Source: an uncultured Flavobacteriales bacterium (GTDB taxonomy: Bacteria; Bacteroidota; Bacteroidia; CAIKAF01). Taken from it: DNA of 64,000 nucleotides. Made by a program: the position numbers and the translations under genes. Location of the stretch: contig CAIKAF010000003.1 of the NCBI GenBank assembly GCA_903825395.1, forward strand, positions 1 through 64,000, written 5' to 3'. The notes below the pieces were generated by a model. That model did not search any database. It saw only the letters and a program-made list of their open reading frames with translations, and had not been told where the DNA came from. Shown piece after piece: positions 26,315-36,439 of this stretch. Within the stretch, counting starts at the first letter, position 1, and each line of letters begins with the position of its first letter.

Positions 26315-28393
26315 CTAATACCTTAATAGCGTTTCAAGGGCCGTTCTAACCTTTTCGGCGTTTGGAATGGCGGCGGCTTCTAAGGTACTGTTCAATGGAA
26401 TTGCAGGCGTATTCGCACTTCCCACAGTGGCAATTGGGGCATCTAAATCTTGAAAACAATTCGATTGAATTTCACCCGCCAAGGCCATGGCAAAGCTATG
26501 CGGCAAAGGCTCTTCGGTTAATACTAGAGCTCGGCCATGATCAGATACAGCATTGAAAACGGCCTCTTTATCCCATGGATTTAGGCTTCTTAAATCCAGC
26601 ACTTCTATTCTTCCTTTAAACGATTCAGCCGCTTCTAAGGCCCAATACACTCCACGCCCATACGTAATAATAACGGCTGTGGGTCCAGTACGATCAGAGG
26701 CCTCTAAAACAACCCTAGCCTTTCCAAATGGCACCACATAATCGGAATCCGGTTCAATGGTTTTGGCTCCTTCAGTACCTTTAATTTTACTCCAATATAG
26801 GCCTTTATGCTCAAACATGACCACTGGATTGGGGTCGTAATAGGCGGCTTTTAATAGGCCTTTTAAGTCGGCACCGGTACTGGGATACCCCACTTTTACG
26901 CCACGAATTTGAAGAACTACAGATTCAACGCTGCTGGAATGATATGGTCCGCCACTGCCATAGGCTCCGATTGGCACCCGCAATATGCAGGAAACTGGCC
27001 ATTTTCCATTGGATAAATAATTAGAACGGCTCAACTCAGTAAACAATTGATTTAAGCCCGGCCAAATGTAATCTGCAAATTGCACCTCAACAATGGGCTT
27101 TAATCCAACAGCAGACATGCCTACGGTGCTGCCTACAATAAAAGCTTCTTGAATTGGGGTATTAAAGACCCGGTGTGAGCCAAATGTTTTAGCCAAGGTA
27201 GCAGCTTCTCTAAAAACTCCTCCAAGTCTCGCCCCTACATCTTGACCATATAAAAGGCATTCGGGATGTTTTTCCATCAACTCGCGTACGGCAAACAAGG
27301 CGCAATCGACCATAACGGTGGCCATTTTACCTTGGGGCGCGCGTTCTCCGGTTTCTTCTTGAATCTCCGTTTCGGCAAACATGTGGAGTTCCAGGTCTTC
27401 TGCCACAGGATCGGGCATAGCAACAGCCGCCTGAAAATCAGAATCAACCTGTTGAATGGCATTTTCTTCCAGTCGGTTAAGTTCAATATCGGTGTATCCA
27501 TTGCTGCTCAAAAACTGCCGGAACTTTGGAATGGGGTCTCTTCGACCCGCCAATTCTAAATCATCTCTATACCATTCCTTGCGTACTCCAGAGGTGTGGT
27601 GGTTCAACAAGGGGACTTTGGCATGCACCAAAAATGGACGCCGTTCTGTGCGGATGAGCTCAATAACCTCCTGCAGTGTCTGATAGCAATGAACGAAGTC
27701 TGTTCCATCTATAGTCCGTACTTCTAGGCCCTTAAATCCGCGCGCATATTCCGAAGCATCCATGGCTCTAAACTCTGAAGCATGTGCCGAAATATCCCAA
27801 TCATTGTCTTGAACCAAATATAAAATGGGTAAGGATTTTAAAACTGCCATTTGAAAGGCTTCAGCCACCTCTCCTTCGGTTATGGAGGCATCTCCCAACG
27901 AACAGACTGAAATGGGAGCCTGATCCTTATCCGATTTGGATAAACCCATTTGTTCCTGATACCAGAAGCCCAAAGCAGCACCTGTGGCTGGAATGGCCTG
28001 CATTCCGGTAGCTGAACTTTGGTGGGGTATTTTAGGTTTATCGGCATCCCTTAAACTAGGATGTGAATAATACGTTCGGCCTCCACTGAATGGATCGTCT
28101 CGTTTTGCCAGCAATTGCAGCATTAGGTCATAGGGCTTCATCCCAATGCCCAAAAGCATAGCATCGTCTCGGTAATACGGGAAAACGAAATCCTGTGGCT
28201 TAAGTTGAATCCCTAAAGCCAGTTGAATGGCCTCGTGTCCACGGCTGGTGGCATGAACGTATTTTGAAGTTATGCTGTGGTTTTGCTCATACAAATCGGT
28301 CATCGCTTTTGCCGTACACATTAGCTCCCAAACCCTTGAAAAATCAAGATGCGATGAAATCAATGAGGAATGAAGTTGGTCCGAACCTGACAT
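26315..28393 (-). CDS. 2-oxoacid dehydrogenase E1, fused alpha and beta subunits
   Basis: 692 residues. The alpha half (about 1-340) has HATSRGHEAIQLALG, YYRDDAMLLGIG and the thiamine diphosphate motif GDASITEGEVAEAFQ...DND. The beta half (about 355-692) has YGQDVGARLGGVFREA and the C-terminal transketolase domain. This single-chain form is common in Bacteroidota and is the E1 of branched-chain 2-oxoacid dehydrogenase or an acetoin-like complex. E2 and E3 are not nearby, so the substrate is not fixed. Confidence 0.88.
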   Translation of the reverse strand: MSGSDQLHSSLISSHLDFSRVWELMCTAKAMTDLYEQNHSITSKYVHATSRGHEAIQLALGIQLKPQDFVFPYYRDDAMLLGIGMKPYDLMLQLLAKRDDPFSGGRTYYSHPSLRDADKPKIPHQSSATGMQAIPATGAALGFWYQEQMGLSKSDKDQAPISVCSLGDASITEGEVAEAFQMAVLKSLPILYLVQDNDWDISAHASEFRAMDASEYARGFKGLEVRTIDGTDFVHCYQTLQEVIELIRTERRPFLVHAKVPLLNHHTSGVRKEWYRDDLELAGRRDPIPKFRQFLSSNGYTDIELNRLEENAIQQVDSDFQAAVAMPDPVAEDLELHMFAETEIQEETGERAPQGKMATVMVDCALFAVRELMEKHPECLLYGQDVGARLGGVFREAATLAKTFGSHRVFNTPIQEAFIVGSTVGMSAVGLKPIVEVQFADYIWPGLNQLFTELSRSNYLSNGKWPVSCILRVPIGAYGSGGPYHSSSVESVVLQIRGVKVGYPSTGADLKGLLKAAYYDPNPVVMFEHKGLYWSKIKGTEGAKTIEPDSDYVVPFGKARVVLEASDRTGPTAVIITYGRGVYWALEAAESFKGRIEVLDLRSLNPWDKEAVFNAVSDHGRALVLTEEPLPHSFAMALAGEIQSNCFQDLDAPIATVGSANTPAIPLNSTLEAAAIPNAEKVRTALETLLRY

Positions 28394-28434
28394 ACTAAAA
28401 GGGGGAGCTAATGGTAGGGAAATTGATTCGGCAG

Positions 28435-29004
28435 TTAAATGCTAAGCGCAATTCGAATGCGCGCATAAATTTCATCGATGTGCCCTACGCCAGGTACCCG
28501 ACTCAATTTTTCCTGTTTAGAGTAATAATCGGTAAGCGGCAATGTTTCTTGTTGGTATACCCGAATCCGTTTTTCAATGATTTCAGGATTAGCATCGTCG
28601 CTTCTGCCGCTGGTTTTGGCCCTTTCCGTGAGCCTTTCACGCAAAATGGCATCAGGAACCTCAAGCAACAAAACTTGATTAAGCGGCATTCCTTTGGATT
28701 CCAATAAAGCATCTAAGGCTTCTGCCTGAACTTGAGTACGTGGAAATCCGTCAAAAATATATCCGGCATTATGCGCATTGGCATCCAGTTTTTGTTCTAT
28801 CATGCGAACCACTACTTCATCGGGTACCAATTGCCCAGAATCCAAATATCCTTTGGCCTCAAGACCCAAAGGTGAACCTGATTTTAATTCAGCTCTAAAT
28901 ATATCGCCGGTGGACAAATGAATGAACCCAAAATCCTCAATTAGTTTAGCTGATTGTGTTCCCTTCCCAGAGCCGGGAGGGCCAAGAAAAACAAAATTTA
29001 GCAT
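28435..29004 (-). CDS. adk: Adenylate kinase
   Basis: 189 residues. P-loop GPPGSGKGTQS at residues 8-18, then IHLSTGDIFRAEL, GYIFDGFPRTQVQAEAL and RSDDANPEIIEKRI. It lacks the long zinc-binding lid, so it is the short type. It balances AMP, ADP and ATP. It follows hpt by 2 nt, forming a nucleotide salvage pair. Confidence 0.96.
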   Translation of the reverse strand: MLNFVFLGPPGSGKGTQSAKLIEDFGFIHLSTGDIFRAELKSGSPLGLEAKGYLDSGQLVPDEVVVRMIEQKLDANAHNAGYIFDGFPRTQVQAEALDALLESKGMPLNQVLLLEVPDAILRERLTERAKTSGRSDDANPEIIEKRIRVYQQETLPLTDYYSKQEKLSRVPGVGHIDEIYARIRIALSI

Positions 29005-29006
29005 GA

Positions 29007-29540
29007 CTATCCTTTAAGTTTATAAATTCCCTCTAAGTTTCTTCCCAATTCATCAAAATCAAGGCCATAACCCACAACAAACTCATTGGTAATTTCAATT
29101 CCAACATAGTCGGGTTCATCTCCACCCAAAAATGTTTCTTTTTTATACAACAGCGTTGCCACCTTCAAAGCCTTTGGCTGGTCAAGAGATAATACATCTC
29201 GAATTGCCTGAATGGTTTGTCCTGTATCAACAATGTCTTCAACCAAAATACACACCTTTCCCTTCAGTGAAATCTCTGATCTAGAATGAATTTGAACAAT
29301 TCCGGTAGACGCAGTTCCTCGGTAAGAGGAGGCGGAAATGAATCCCATTTCGACTTCGCCAGGAATTTGCCTTAGTAAATCGGCAAAAAAGACGACACTG
29401 CCTTTCATGACGCACATTAATACGATGCGTTCTTTGGGAAAATCCTTCCGTATTTGTTCTGCAATAATACTTACAGCTTCGGCTATTTCAGAAGGAAGCA
29501 ACCAAGATTCAAAGGTGGAATTGTGAATTGTGACTTGCAT
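29007..29540 (-). CDS. hpt: Hypoxanthine phosphoribosyltransferase
   Basis: 177 residues with the PRPP-binding motif ILVEDIVDTGQTIQ (about residue 96), VLMCVMKGSVVFFADL and a YVGIEITNEFVVGYGLD ending. It salvages hypoxanthine and guanine to IMP and GMP. A minus-strand TACCTTTA lies exactly 4 nt before ATG, suggesting a separate, possibly leaderless transcript of hpt-adk. Confidence 0.95.
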   Translation of the reverse strand: MQVTIHNSTFESWLLPSEIAEAVSIIAEQIRKDFPKERIVLMCVMKGSVVFFADLLRQIPGEVEMGFISASSYRGTASTGIVQIHSRSEISLKGKVCILVEDIVDTGQTIQAIRDVLSLDQPKALKVATLLYKKETFLGGDEPDYVGIEITNEFVVGYGLDFDELGRNLEGIYKLKG

Positions 29541-29544
29541 GGCT

Positions 29545-29552
29545 TAAAGGTA
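29545..29552 (-). promoter_or_regulatory. -7-like box TACCTTTA, 4 nt from hpt ATG
   Basis: One base off TAnnTTTG, with the same 4-nt spacing to the start as at 15174, 25289 and 44850. No -33 match. Confidence 0.35.
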
Positions 29553-29577
29553 CAAAATCCTATGTAGTTGCTTTAGA

Positions 29578-30546
29578 TTAAAGCAGTTTCCTGATGATAT
29601 CCGTTTCAGAAATTCCTTCTGCCTCTGCCTTGTAATTCCGTACAATCCTATGCCTCAATACTGCTGGAGCAATGGCCTGCACATCTTGGATATCGGGGGT
29701 AAATCGGCCATGCATAGCAGCATGAGCCTTAGCCCCTAAAATTAAATTTTGACTGGCTCTGGGGCCGGCACCCCAACTCAAATATTCCTTGGCTAAGGAA
29801 TCTGATCTGGGTTCCAATGGACGCGTTTTAGCCACCAGTCCTACAGCATACTCCAACACATGGTCGGTAACCGGAATGCGGCGAACCAGCGATTGAAATG
29901 CGAGAATAAGTGTGGCATCCATGATGGTGTTTAATTCGGGCGAAAAATCCATGGTGGTTTGCCGAACAATTTGGATTTCTTCTTCAAAACTAGGATACCC
30001 AAGTTCAAGTTGGAACATAAATCGATCCAATTGAGCCTCTGGCAACGGATAGGTACCTTCTTGTTCAATTGGGTTTTGAGTAGCCAACACAAAAAAGGGA
30101 GCCGATAAGGGATAGCGTTTTCCAGATACGGTAACGGCCTTTTCTTGCATGGCCTCCAATAAGGCGGCTTGAGTTTTCGGTGGAGTCCTGTTGATTTCAT
30201 CGGCCAAAACAATATTGGCGAACAATGGACCAGGCTGAAATTCAAATTTCCTGTTATCGTTTAAGATTTCAGAACCTGTTATGTCAGTTGGCATTAAATC
30301 GGGGGTAAATTGAATGCGCTGGAACTGAAGCCCTAAAGCCCTCGATACTGTTTGAATCAATAATGTTTTAGCAAGTCCGGGCACCCCAACCAACAGGCAA
30401 TGTCCACCTCCAAATAAAGCTAAGCTCAATTGGGAAACAATTTCATCCTGCCCAACAATGACTCGGGCAATTTCCTTTTTGAAGGCGCCATAGTGTTCTG
30501 CCAATGCCTTTACCCCTTCGGCGTCGTTCGTAAATTGCGTGTTCAT
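29578..30546 (-). CDS. MoxR family AAA+ ATPase
   Basis: 322 residues from ATG 30546, which overlaps the surA stop as ATGA. Walker A GVPGLAKTLLIQTVS (about residue 52), Walker B NIVLADEINRTPP and sensor motif LATQNPIEQEGTYPLPEAQLDRF in pieces identify MoxR. These ATPases mature protein complexes, usually with DUF58/VWA partners. Here it is coupled to parvulin chaperones, which suggests a role in envelope protein quality. Confidence 0.93.
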   Translation of the reverse strand: MNTQFTNDAEGVKALAEHYGAFKKEIARVIVGQDEIVSQLSLALFGGGHCLLVGVPGLAKTLLIQTVSRALGLQFQRIQFTPDLMPTDITGSEILNDNRKFEFQPGPLFANIVLADEINRTPPKTQAALLEAMQEKAVTVSGKRYPLSAPFFVLATQNPIEQEGTYPLPEAQLDRFMFQLELGYPSFEEEIQIVRQTTMDFSPELNTIMDATLILAFQSLVRRIPVTDHVLEYAVGLVAKTRPLEPRSDSLAKEYLSWGAGPRASQNLILGAKAHAAMHGRFTPDIQDVQAIAPAVLRHRIVRNYKAEAEGISETDIIRKLL

Positions 30547-31892
30547 GGATTCCATTGATTTAATTCTGGGCAACTCTCTTTATAACCTTGAACCTGAATG
30601 TGTAAGTTCTTTTTTCGTTTGTCGATCCAAGACTTTAAAACATTCATTTTTTTCTCATTTAATGCCGCCTGTTGAATACGGGCATAATCTTGTTCCAGCG
30701 ATGCCGTATGGGCATCTATTCGTTTGTTCACATACAACACCCGAACCATTTTTTGGCCGTCCGAGCTAACCGATACCTGAGGCTTGGAATGCTGTCCTTC
30801 CTTTAATGTGGAAAGCAGTTGATAGGTTGCGGGGTCTAGTTCCTCCAACATAAATCGGCCAGATCCTGTTGAGGGGTTCATTAATCTTCCGCCATTGTTG
30901 GCCGTTTCCTTGTCTTCGCTGTAGCGAATGGCTAAGGTGGCAAAATCTATGGAATCAAGTTGCTGGATTAATGCGGTCAACTTTTCTTCTGCTGAGACCA
31001 AATCACTGAGTGCCACTTTAGGGCGCATTAAGACATGCCGAAAGTTGGCATATTGTCCACGTTTGTCAAGCAGTTCAATAATGTGATATCCGAATTGGGT
31101 TTTCACTGGAGCTGATATTTGCCCAGGCTCTAATCCAAAAGCTACAGCTGAAAATTCAGGCACCAAATCTTCGCGCTTCATAAATCCCAGTTCTCCGCAA
31201 TTTTCGGCCGAACCAGGATCCTCAGAATAAAATTTTGATTTTATGCAGAAACTACTTCCCTTTTCCAACTCTGCCCTCATCTTTTCAAGTGCCTGAAGCA
31301 CACGTTGATTTTCCTCTTCACGCACCTGAGGAATCATCGCTAAATGCGCCAATTCTACCTCTCCGGGAATCAGGGGTAAGGAATCTTTGGGAATCCGATC
31401 AAAATAGCGTCTAACTTCTGATGGGGTCACCTGAACCTCACCTGTAATCTTGAATTGCATCCGTTGAATCACCAAATCCTCGTACACATTATCTCGAATA
31501 TCCAGCCTTAGATCATCCAAGGTTCTTCCCATTAGTTTCTCTAAGCGTTCACGTCCGCCTGCCTGAGAAACCTGCATGTTAATCCTGCGGTCAATTTCTG
31601 CATCCACTTCATCGTCTTCAATGATAACCGAGTCAAGAACAGCTTGAGCTACCAACACTTTTTGTATGAGTACATCCTCTAGCACTTCACAACGGCTAAC
31701 AGAGCGAACCCGATTTCCCCGCTCGTCAGCTTCCAACTGAAAAGCACGTATTTCAATGTCAGATTGCAATACAACCGAGGCGCCAACAACAGCCACAACC
31801 TCATCAACAACAGTCTGGGCCTGAATTCCGATGGGCCAAACCGCCACAATTGCCAGTAAAAATATATGTTTAGGGCTCTGGAATTTGAACAT
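30543..31892 (-). CDS. SurA-like periplasmic peptidyl-prolyl isomerase
   Basis: 449 residues. Signal peptide (about 1-25, ending IQAQ), SurA N-terminal chaperone domain (VVDEVVAVVGASVVLQSDIE), then two parvulin domains (about 175-275 and 280-375; ENCGELGFMKREDLVPEF and NNGGRLMNPSTGSGRFM). It should chaperone outer membrane beta-barrels towards the BAM machinery. It overlaps the lipoprotein gene upstream by 23 nt and moxR downstream. Confidence 0.92.
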   Translation of the reverse strand: MFKFQSPKHIFLLAIVAVWPIGIQAQTVVDEVVAVVGASVVLQSDIEIRAFQLEADERGNRVRSVSRCEVLEDVLIQKVLVAQAVLDSVIIEDDEVDAEIDRRINMQVSQAGGRERLEKLMGRTLDDLRLDIRDNVYEDLVIQRMQFKITGEVQVTPSEVRRYFDRIPKDSLPLIPGEVELAHLAMIPQVREEENQRVLQALEKMRAELEKGSSFCIKSKFYSEDPGSAENCGELGFMKREDLVPEFSAVAFGLEPGQISAPVKTQFGYHIIELLDKRGQYANFRHVLMRPKVALSDLVSAEEKLTALIQQLDSIDFATLAIRYSEDKETANNGGRLMNPSTGSGRFMLEELDPATYQLLSTLKEGQHSKPQVSVSSDGQKMVRVLYVNKRIDAHTASLEQDYARIQQAALNEKKMNVLKSWIDKRKKNLHIQVQGYKESCPELNQWNP

Positions 31893-32739
31893 ATATTTCA
31901 GCGGTTTTTGAGGTTAAGGCTTCCTGCACCCATTTTTTGGTCTGCTCATTTAAAAATGCCTGTTTCTTCTGATGCAGCAAAATAGCTCGTATTCTCGGAA
32001 TCTCAAATTCCAACGGAGAAATTGTCTTTTTTATTTTCAAATCTCGAATCCAAAACCAATACATGCCTGTAGAATCCTGGAATTCATAAAATCCATTTCG
32101 TTTAAGCCTTTCTCCGTAAATATCGTAACCCTCTGGCAATAATTTATCCACATCTGAAATAGCCATCCATGTGGTATCGTTTAAAATAAAAGATTTCGCT
32201 TTGACTCCTAAAAACGATTCCAAAGAGGGCAATTTTCTTGAAGTTCCATCCACAAAAAGAGCCTTAATTTTGGCTGGAACTTTTGTTTTTAAAGGAAATA
32301 CGGCCAAGCGGAATTTTAATATATCTGACTTCAACAGAAAATGCTTTTCATTTTGACGGTAGTATTCTTGCACCTGCTCAATTGAAATGCTGGTGTCCAT
32401 ACTTTCTCCTACCACCTGTTGTTCATAGGAATACACAAACAGCGATTTTCTATAGGCCTCTAATTGCTTGTCAAAAACACTCGAACTCCCCGCCAATTCC
32501 TGTTGGGCCTTTTGATATAAAACCTGCTCTTGCATCCATTTTGAAGCATAAGCCTGAAGTAAAGACAAACTATCTTGCGGATTGCCCCCAAAGTTTATTC
32601 CCTCTAAGTCTTCCAGGGTTAACTTCGCATCGCCTACCCTAGCCACCACATAATCCCCTTCTATGGGCCCTGAAGAACCAGAACAGCCCATTAATCCTAC
32701 GCATAGAAGGATGGGGAACGTCCATGCATAGCGAATCAT
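31870..32739 (-). CDS. SurA_N-like lipoprotein lacking a parvulin domain
   Basis: 289 residues with lipobox LMGC (Cys19). The N-terminal half resembles the SurA/PpiC chaperone core (VVARVGDAKLTLEDLEG, LLQAYASKWMQEQVLYQKA, EQVQEYYRQNEKHFLLKSDI), but I see no parvulin signature such as GGxLG. It may be a membrane-tethered chaperone without isomerase activity. It is flanked by two true parvulins, overlapping ppiC by 4 nt and surA by 23 nt. Confidence 0.7.
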   Translation of the reverse strand: MIRYAWTFPILLCVGLMGCSGSSGPIEGDYVVARVGDAKLTLEDLEGINFGGNPQDSLSLLQAYASKWMQEQVLYQKAQQELAGSSSVFDKQLEAYRKSLFVYSYEQQVVGESMDTSISIEQVQEYYRQNEKHFLLKSDILKFRLAVFPLKTKVPAKIKALFVDGTSRKLPSLESFLGVKAKSFILNDTTWMAISDVDKLLPEGYDIYGERLKRNGFYEFQDSTGMYWFWIRDLKIKKTISPLEFEIPRIRAILLHQKKQAFLNEQTKKWVQEALTSKTAEIYVQIPEP

Positions 32740-34676
32740 TTGTCAATTAACTGGTACAGGGTATTCTTATCGATACTCACCGGATATTTGCTTTTTAGTT
32801 CTTCAACCCATTGGGTTTCCAAAAATCCTGAGTAATCCGAAATGATTTGCCCTCTGGCTTCCTCTAACTTTTTAGGTGCCGGTGCCAATACATTTGTTAC
32901 CACAGCAAAGCGAATTTTTTGTTGACTCCGATCGGTTGGTCCTACCGATACGGTCTGATTCGCCAAATCAACAACTGCATGCATTCCTTTGGCAAACAAA
33001 CCTTGTTGAACCAACACATTATCGGCAGCCTTTTTATTCAATTTTCGGGTAAAGTCTTGTACCGTTATTTTCCCTGCAACCAACTTTGCAGCTAATTTTC
33101 GTGCCTCTTGCTCAACAGCTTCTGTTTTACAGTCCACTACAATCGCCTCACTTCGAACATCCCACATGTATTTCTCTTTGTTCTTTTCATGGTAGGAAAT
33201 CAAACCGGCTGTGTCGCGTACAGAGCGTTTCCATACCTTTTCATCCATCAAGCTAAACAGCAATATTCCCTCCCTATACTCATTCATCAAATACTTGAAT
33301 TTAATGTTCTCAGCAGGAAGCCTGGTTTCTTTGTACGAAAGCAAAACAGATTCGATGAAGGGCTTTATGATTTGCTGTTCAAACGTACACACGTCTTTTT
33401 GTTGAATTTGCTTGCGCTCTGCAGTTGCATAATCCAACACGGATTTTACTGTAAGCTGAGTAGATCCGAAACTTGCCAACACGACATCGGCATGGTTACC
33501 CATCGACTCTACCGTAAAGTCCCCCTGTGCGTTGGCCAAGAATGAAAAATCGGTTTTCAACCAACGAAATCCATACTCCTTTTTAAGTTGTTCAACAAAA
33601 ACTTCAGAGGGTTGTTTCCAGCGAGAAGATTTCGATAGAATTTTTTTCAAATCCGATTCAAACTCAGAGAAAGGAGGAATGCTGGGCAACTTCTCAAGTC
33701 TTAGAATATGATAGCCTTGGGGCGTTTCTACCAGACCCGAGATTTCTCCGGGACTTTTTAAAGCAAAGGCTGCATCTTCAAAAACGGGCAGGTATTCATT
33801 TATTCCGAAAGGTTCCAAAATTCCGCCCCGGCTTGAATTCTGATAATTTTCAGAAAAATTACGCACCAACGATTCCCACGCTTCTCCAGATTTTGCTCTG
33901 CGCAAGGCATCTTCGGCTTTTGCCTTTGCTTTGGCATTTAATTCGGCATCTTCACTGCCTGAAATATAAATATGAGAAACCTGAATGCGGCCTCGTGCAG
34001 GGCGCTCTTGTTCAACCAAAATTAAATGGTAACCCATAGAAGTCCGAACAGGCTTAGAAACCTTACCCACCGGGGTAGTAAAAACTGCACTTTCAAAATT
34101 CCACGAAATCGAGGGAGACCCGGTAATCCAACCAATTTGGCCACTGTTCAGCCGGCCAACACTATCCTGACTGAATTGCTTTACGGCATCCTGAAAAGAC
34201 AAACCACCTTTATTGATTTTGGCTGCAATTTTATTCAGCTGATTTACAGCGTTAAGGGTGTCTTTACCCGATGCACATTTGGGAAGACGAATTAAAATTT
34301 GGCTGATTTTCCTATCCTTTAACATCCGTTGATATGAGGTCCGAACTAAGGCATTCTCAACGGAAGTATCTCTTAAAAAGGGCTGAGCCAGCTGCTTTAC
34401 ATAGGCGTTCAATTCACGATTAAATGCCGCTGAAGTATCTAGACCAAGCTGTTTTGCTTCATACACTTTCAGCTTAAAAACCTGAAACAATTCCATGTAC
34501 TCATCCAGTTCAGCCTTACTGACTTTCTTATCTTGATTGTTTTTCCTAAAGATGGCATTGAACTCCTCTAAGGTAACACGTTCTGAATCAACAGTCATTA
34601 CGACAGGACTTTGTGATTGTGCTGTTTGTAAGCCACACAGCATTAATCCTGAAAGAATTAACCATGAAGTTTTCAT
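32736..34676 (-). CDS. Large multi-parvulin peptidyl-prolyl isomerase
   Basis: 646 residues. Signal peptide (about 1-22), an N-terminal SurA-like segment (VMTVDSERVTLEEFNAIFRKN), two parvulin domains (about 115-222 and 230-335; NSGQIGWITGS and SRGGILEPFGINEYLPVFE), then a long helical C-terminal region of unknown role. It is the first gene of ppiase-lipoprotein-surA-moxR. It is periplasmic, probably for outer membrane or T9SS client folding. Confidence 0.9.
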   Translation of the reverse strand: MKTSWLILSGLMLCGLQTAQSQSPVVMTVDSERVTLEEFNAIFRKNNQDKKVSKAELDEYMELFQVFKLKVYEAKQLGLDTSAAFNRELNAYVKQLAQPFLRDTSVENALVRTSYQRMLKDRKISQILIRLPKCASGKDTLNAVNQLNKIAAKINKGGLSFQDAVKQFSQDSVGRLNSGQIGWITGSPSISWNFESAVFTTPVGKVSKPVRTSMGYHLILVEQERPARGRIQVSHIYISGSEDAELNAKAKAKAEDALRRAKSGEAWESLVRNFSENYQNSSRGGILEPFGINEYLPVFEDAAFALKSPGEISGLVETPQGYHILRLEKLPSIPPFSEFESDLKKILSKSSRWKQPSEVFVEQLKKEYGFRWLKTDFSFLANAQGDFTVESMGNHADVVLASFGSTQLTVKSVLDYATAERKQIQQKDVCTFEQQIIKPFIESVLLSYKETRLPAENIKFKYLMNEYREGILLFSLMDEKVWKRSVRDTAGLISYHEKNKEKYMWDVRSEAIVVDCKTEAVEQEARKLAAKLVAGKITVQDFTRKLNKKAADNVLVQQGLFAKGMHAVVDLANQTVSVGPTDRSQQKIRFAVVTNVLAPAPKKLEEARGQIISDYSGFLETQWVEELKSKYPVSIDKNTLYQLIDK

Positions 34677-34806
34677 TGTATGTAAATTTTAAAGGCTCAC
34701 GAAGGTACAAAAAGCAAAGGCATGAACCAACCCACATTCTGTTCTGTGGTAAATTCAACATTTTTTAAATGTTAGGCCTTAAAGGCCTTGGCATTTGCGC
34801 TTCATA

Positions 34807-36342
<1,536 letters not shown>

Positions 36343-36377
36343 TCAGATACTCCAATTAAGAACGTGATAATTGCCAT

Positions 36378-36385
36378 CAAATATA
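36378..36385 (-). promoter_or_regulatory. -7 box TATATTTG of guaB
   Basis: CAAATATA on plus reads TATATTTG on minus, 89 nt before the guaB ATG. No -33 TTG at 20 nt. Confidence 0.35.
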
Positions 36386-36439
36386 CAACCAGAATTAGGT
36401 TATACCAGCCTGTTGAGATTAATTTTAGATGAATTTCGT

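Noticed and set aside
34720-34800. guaB terminator (AGGCCTTTAAGGCCT hairpin)
   Set aside because: A hairpin can form on the minus strand, but no T-run follows it, so I do not list it as a terminator.
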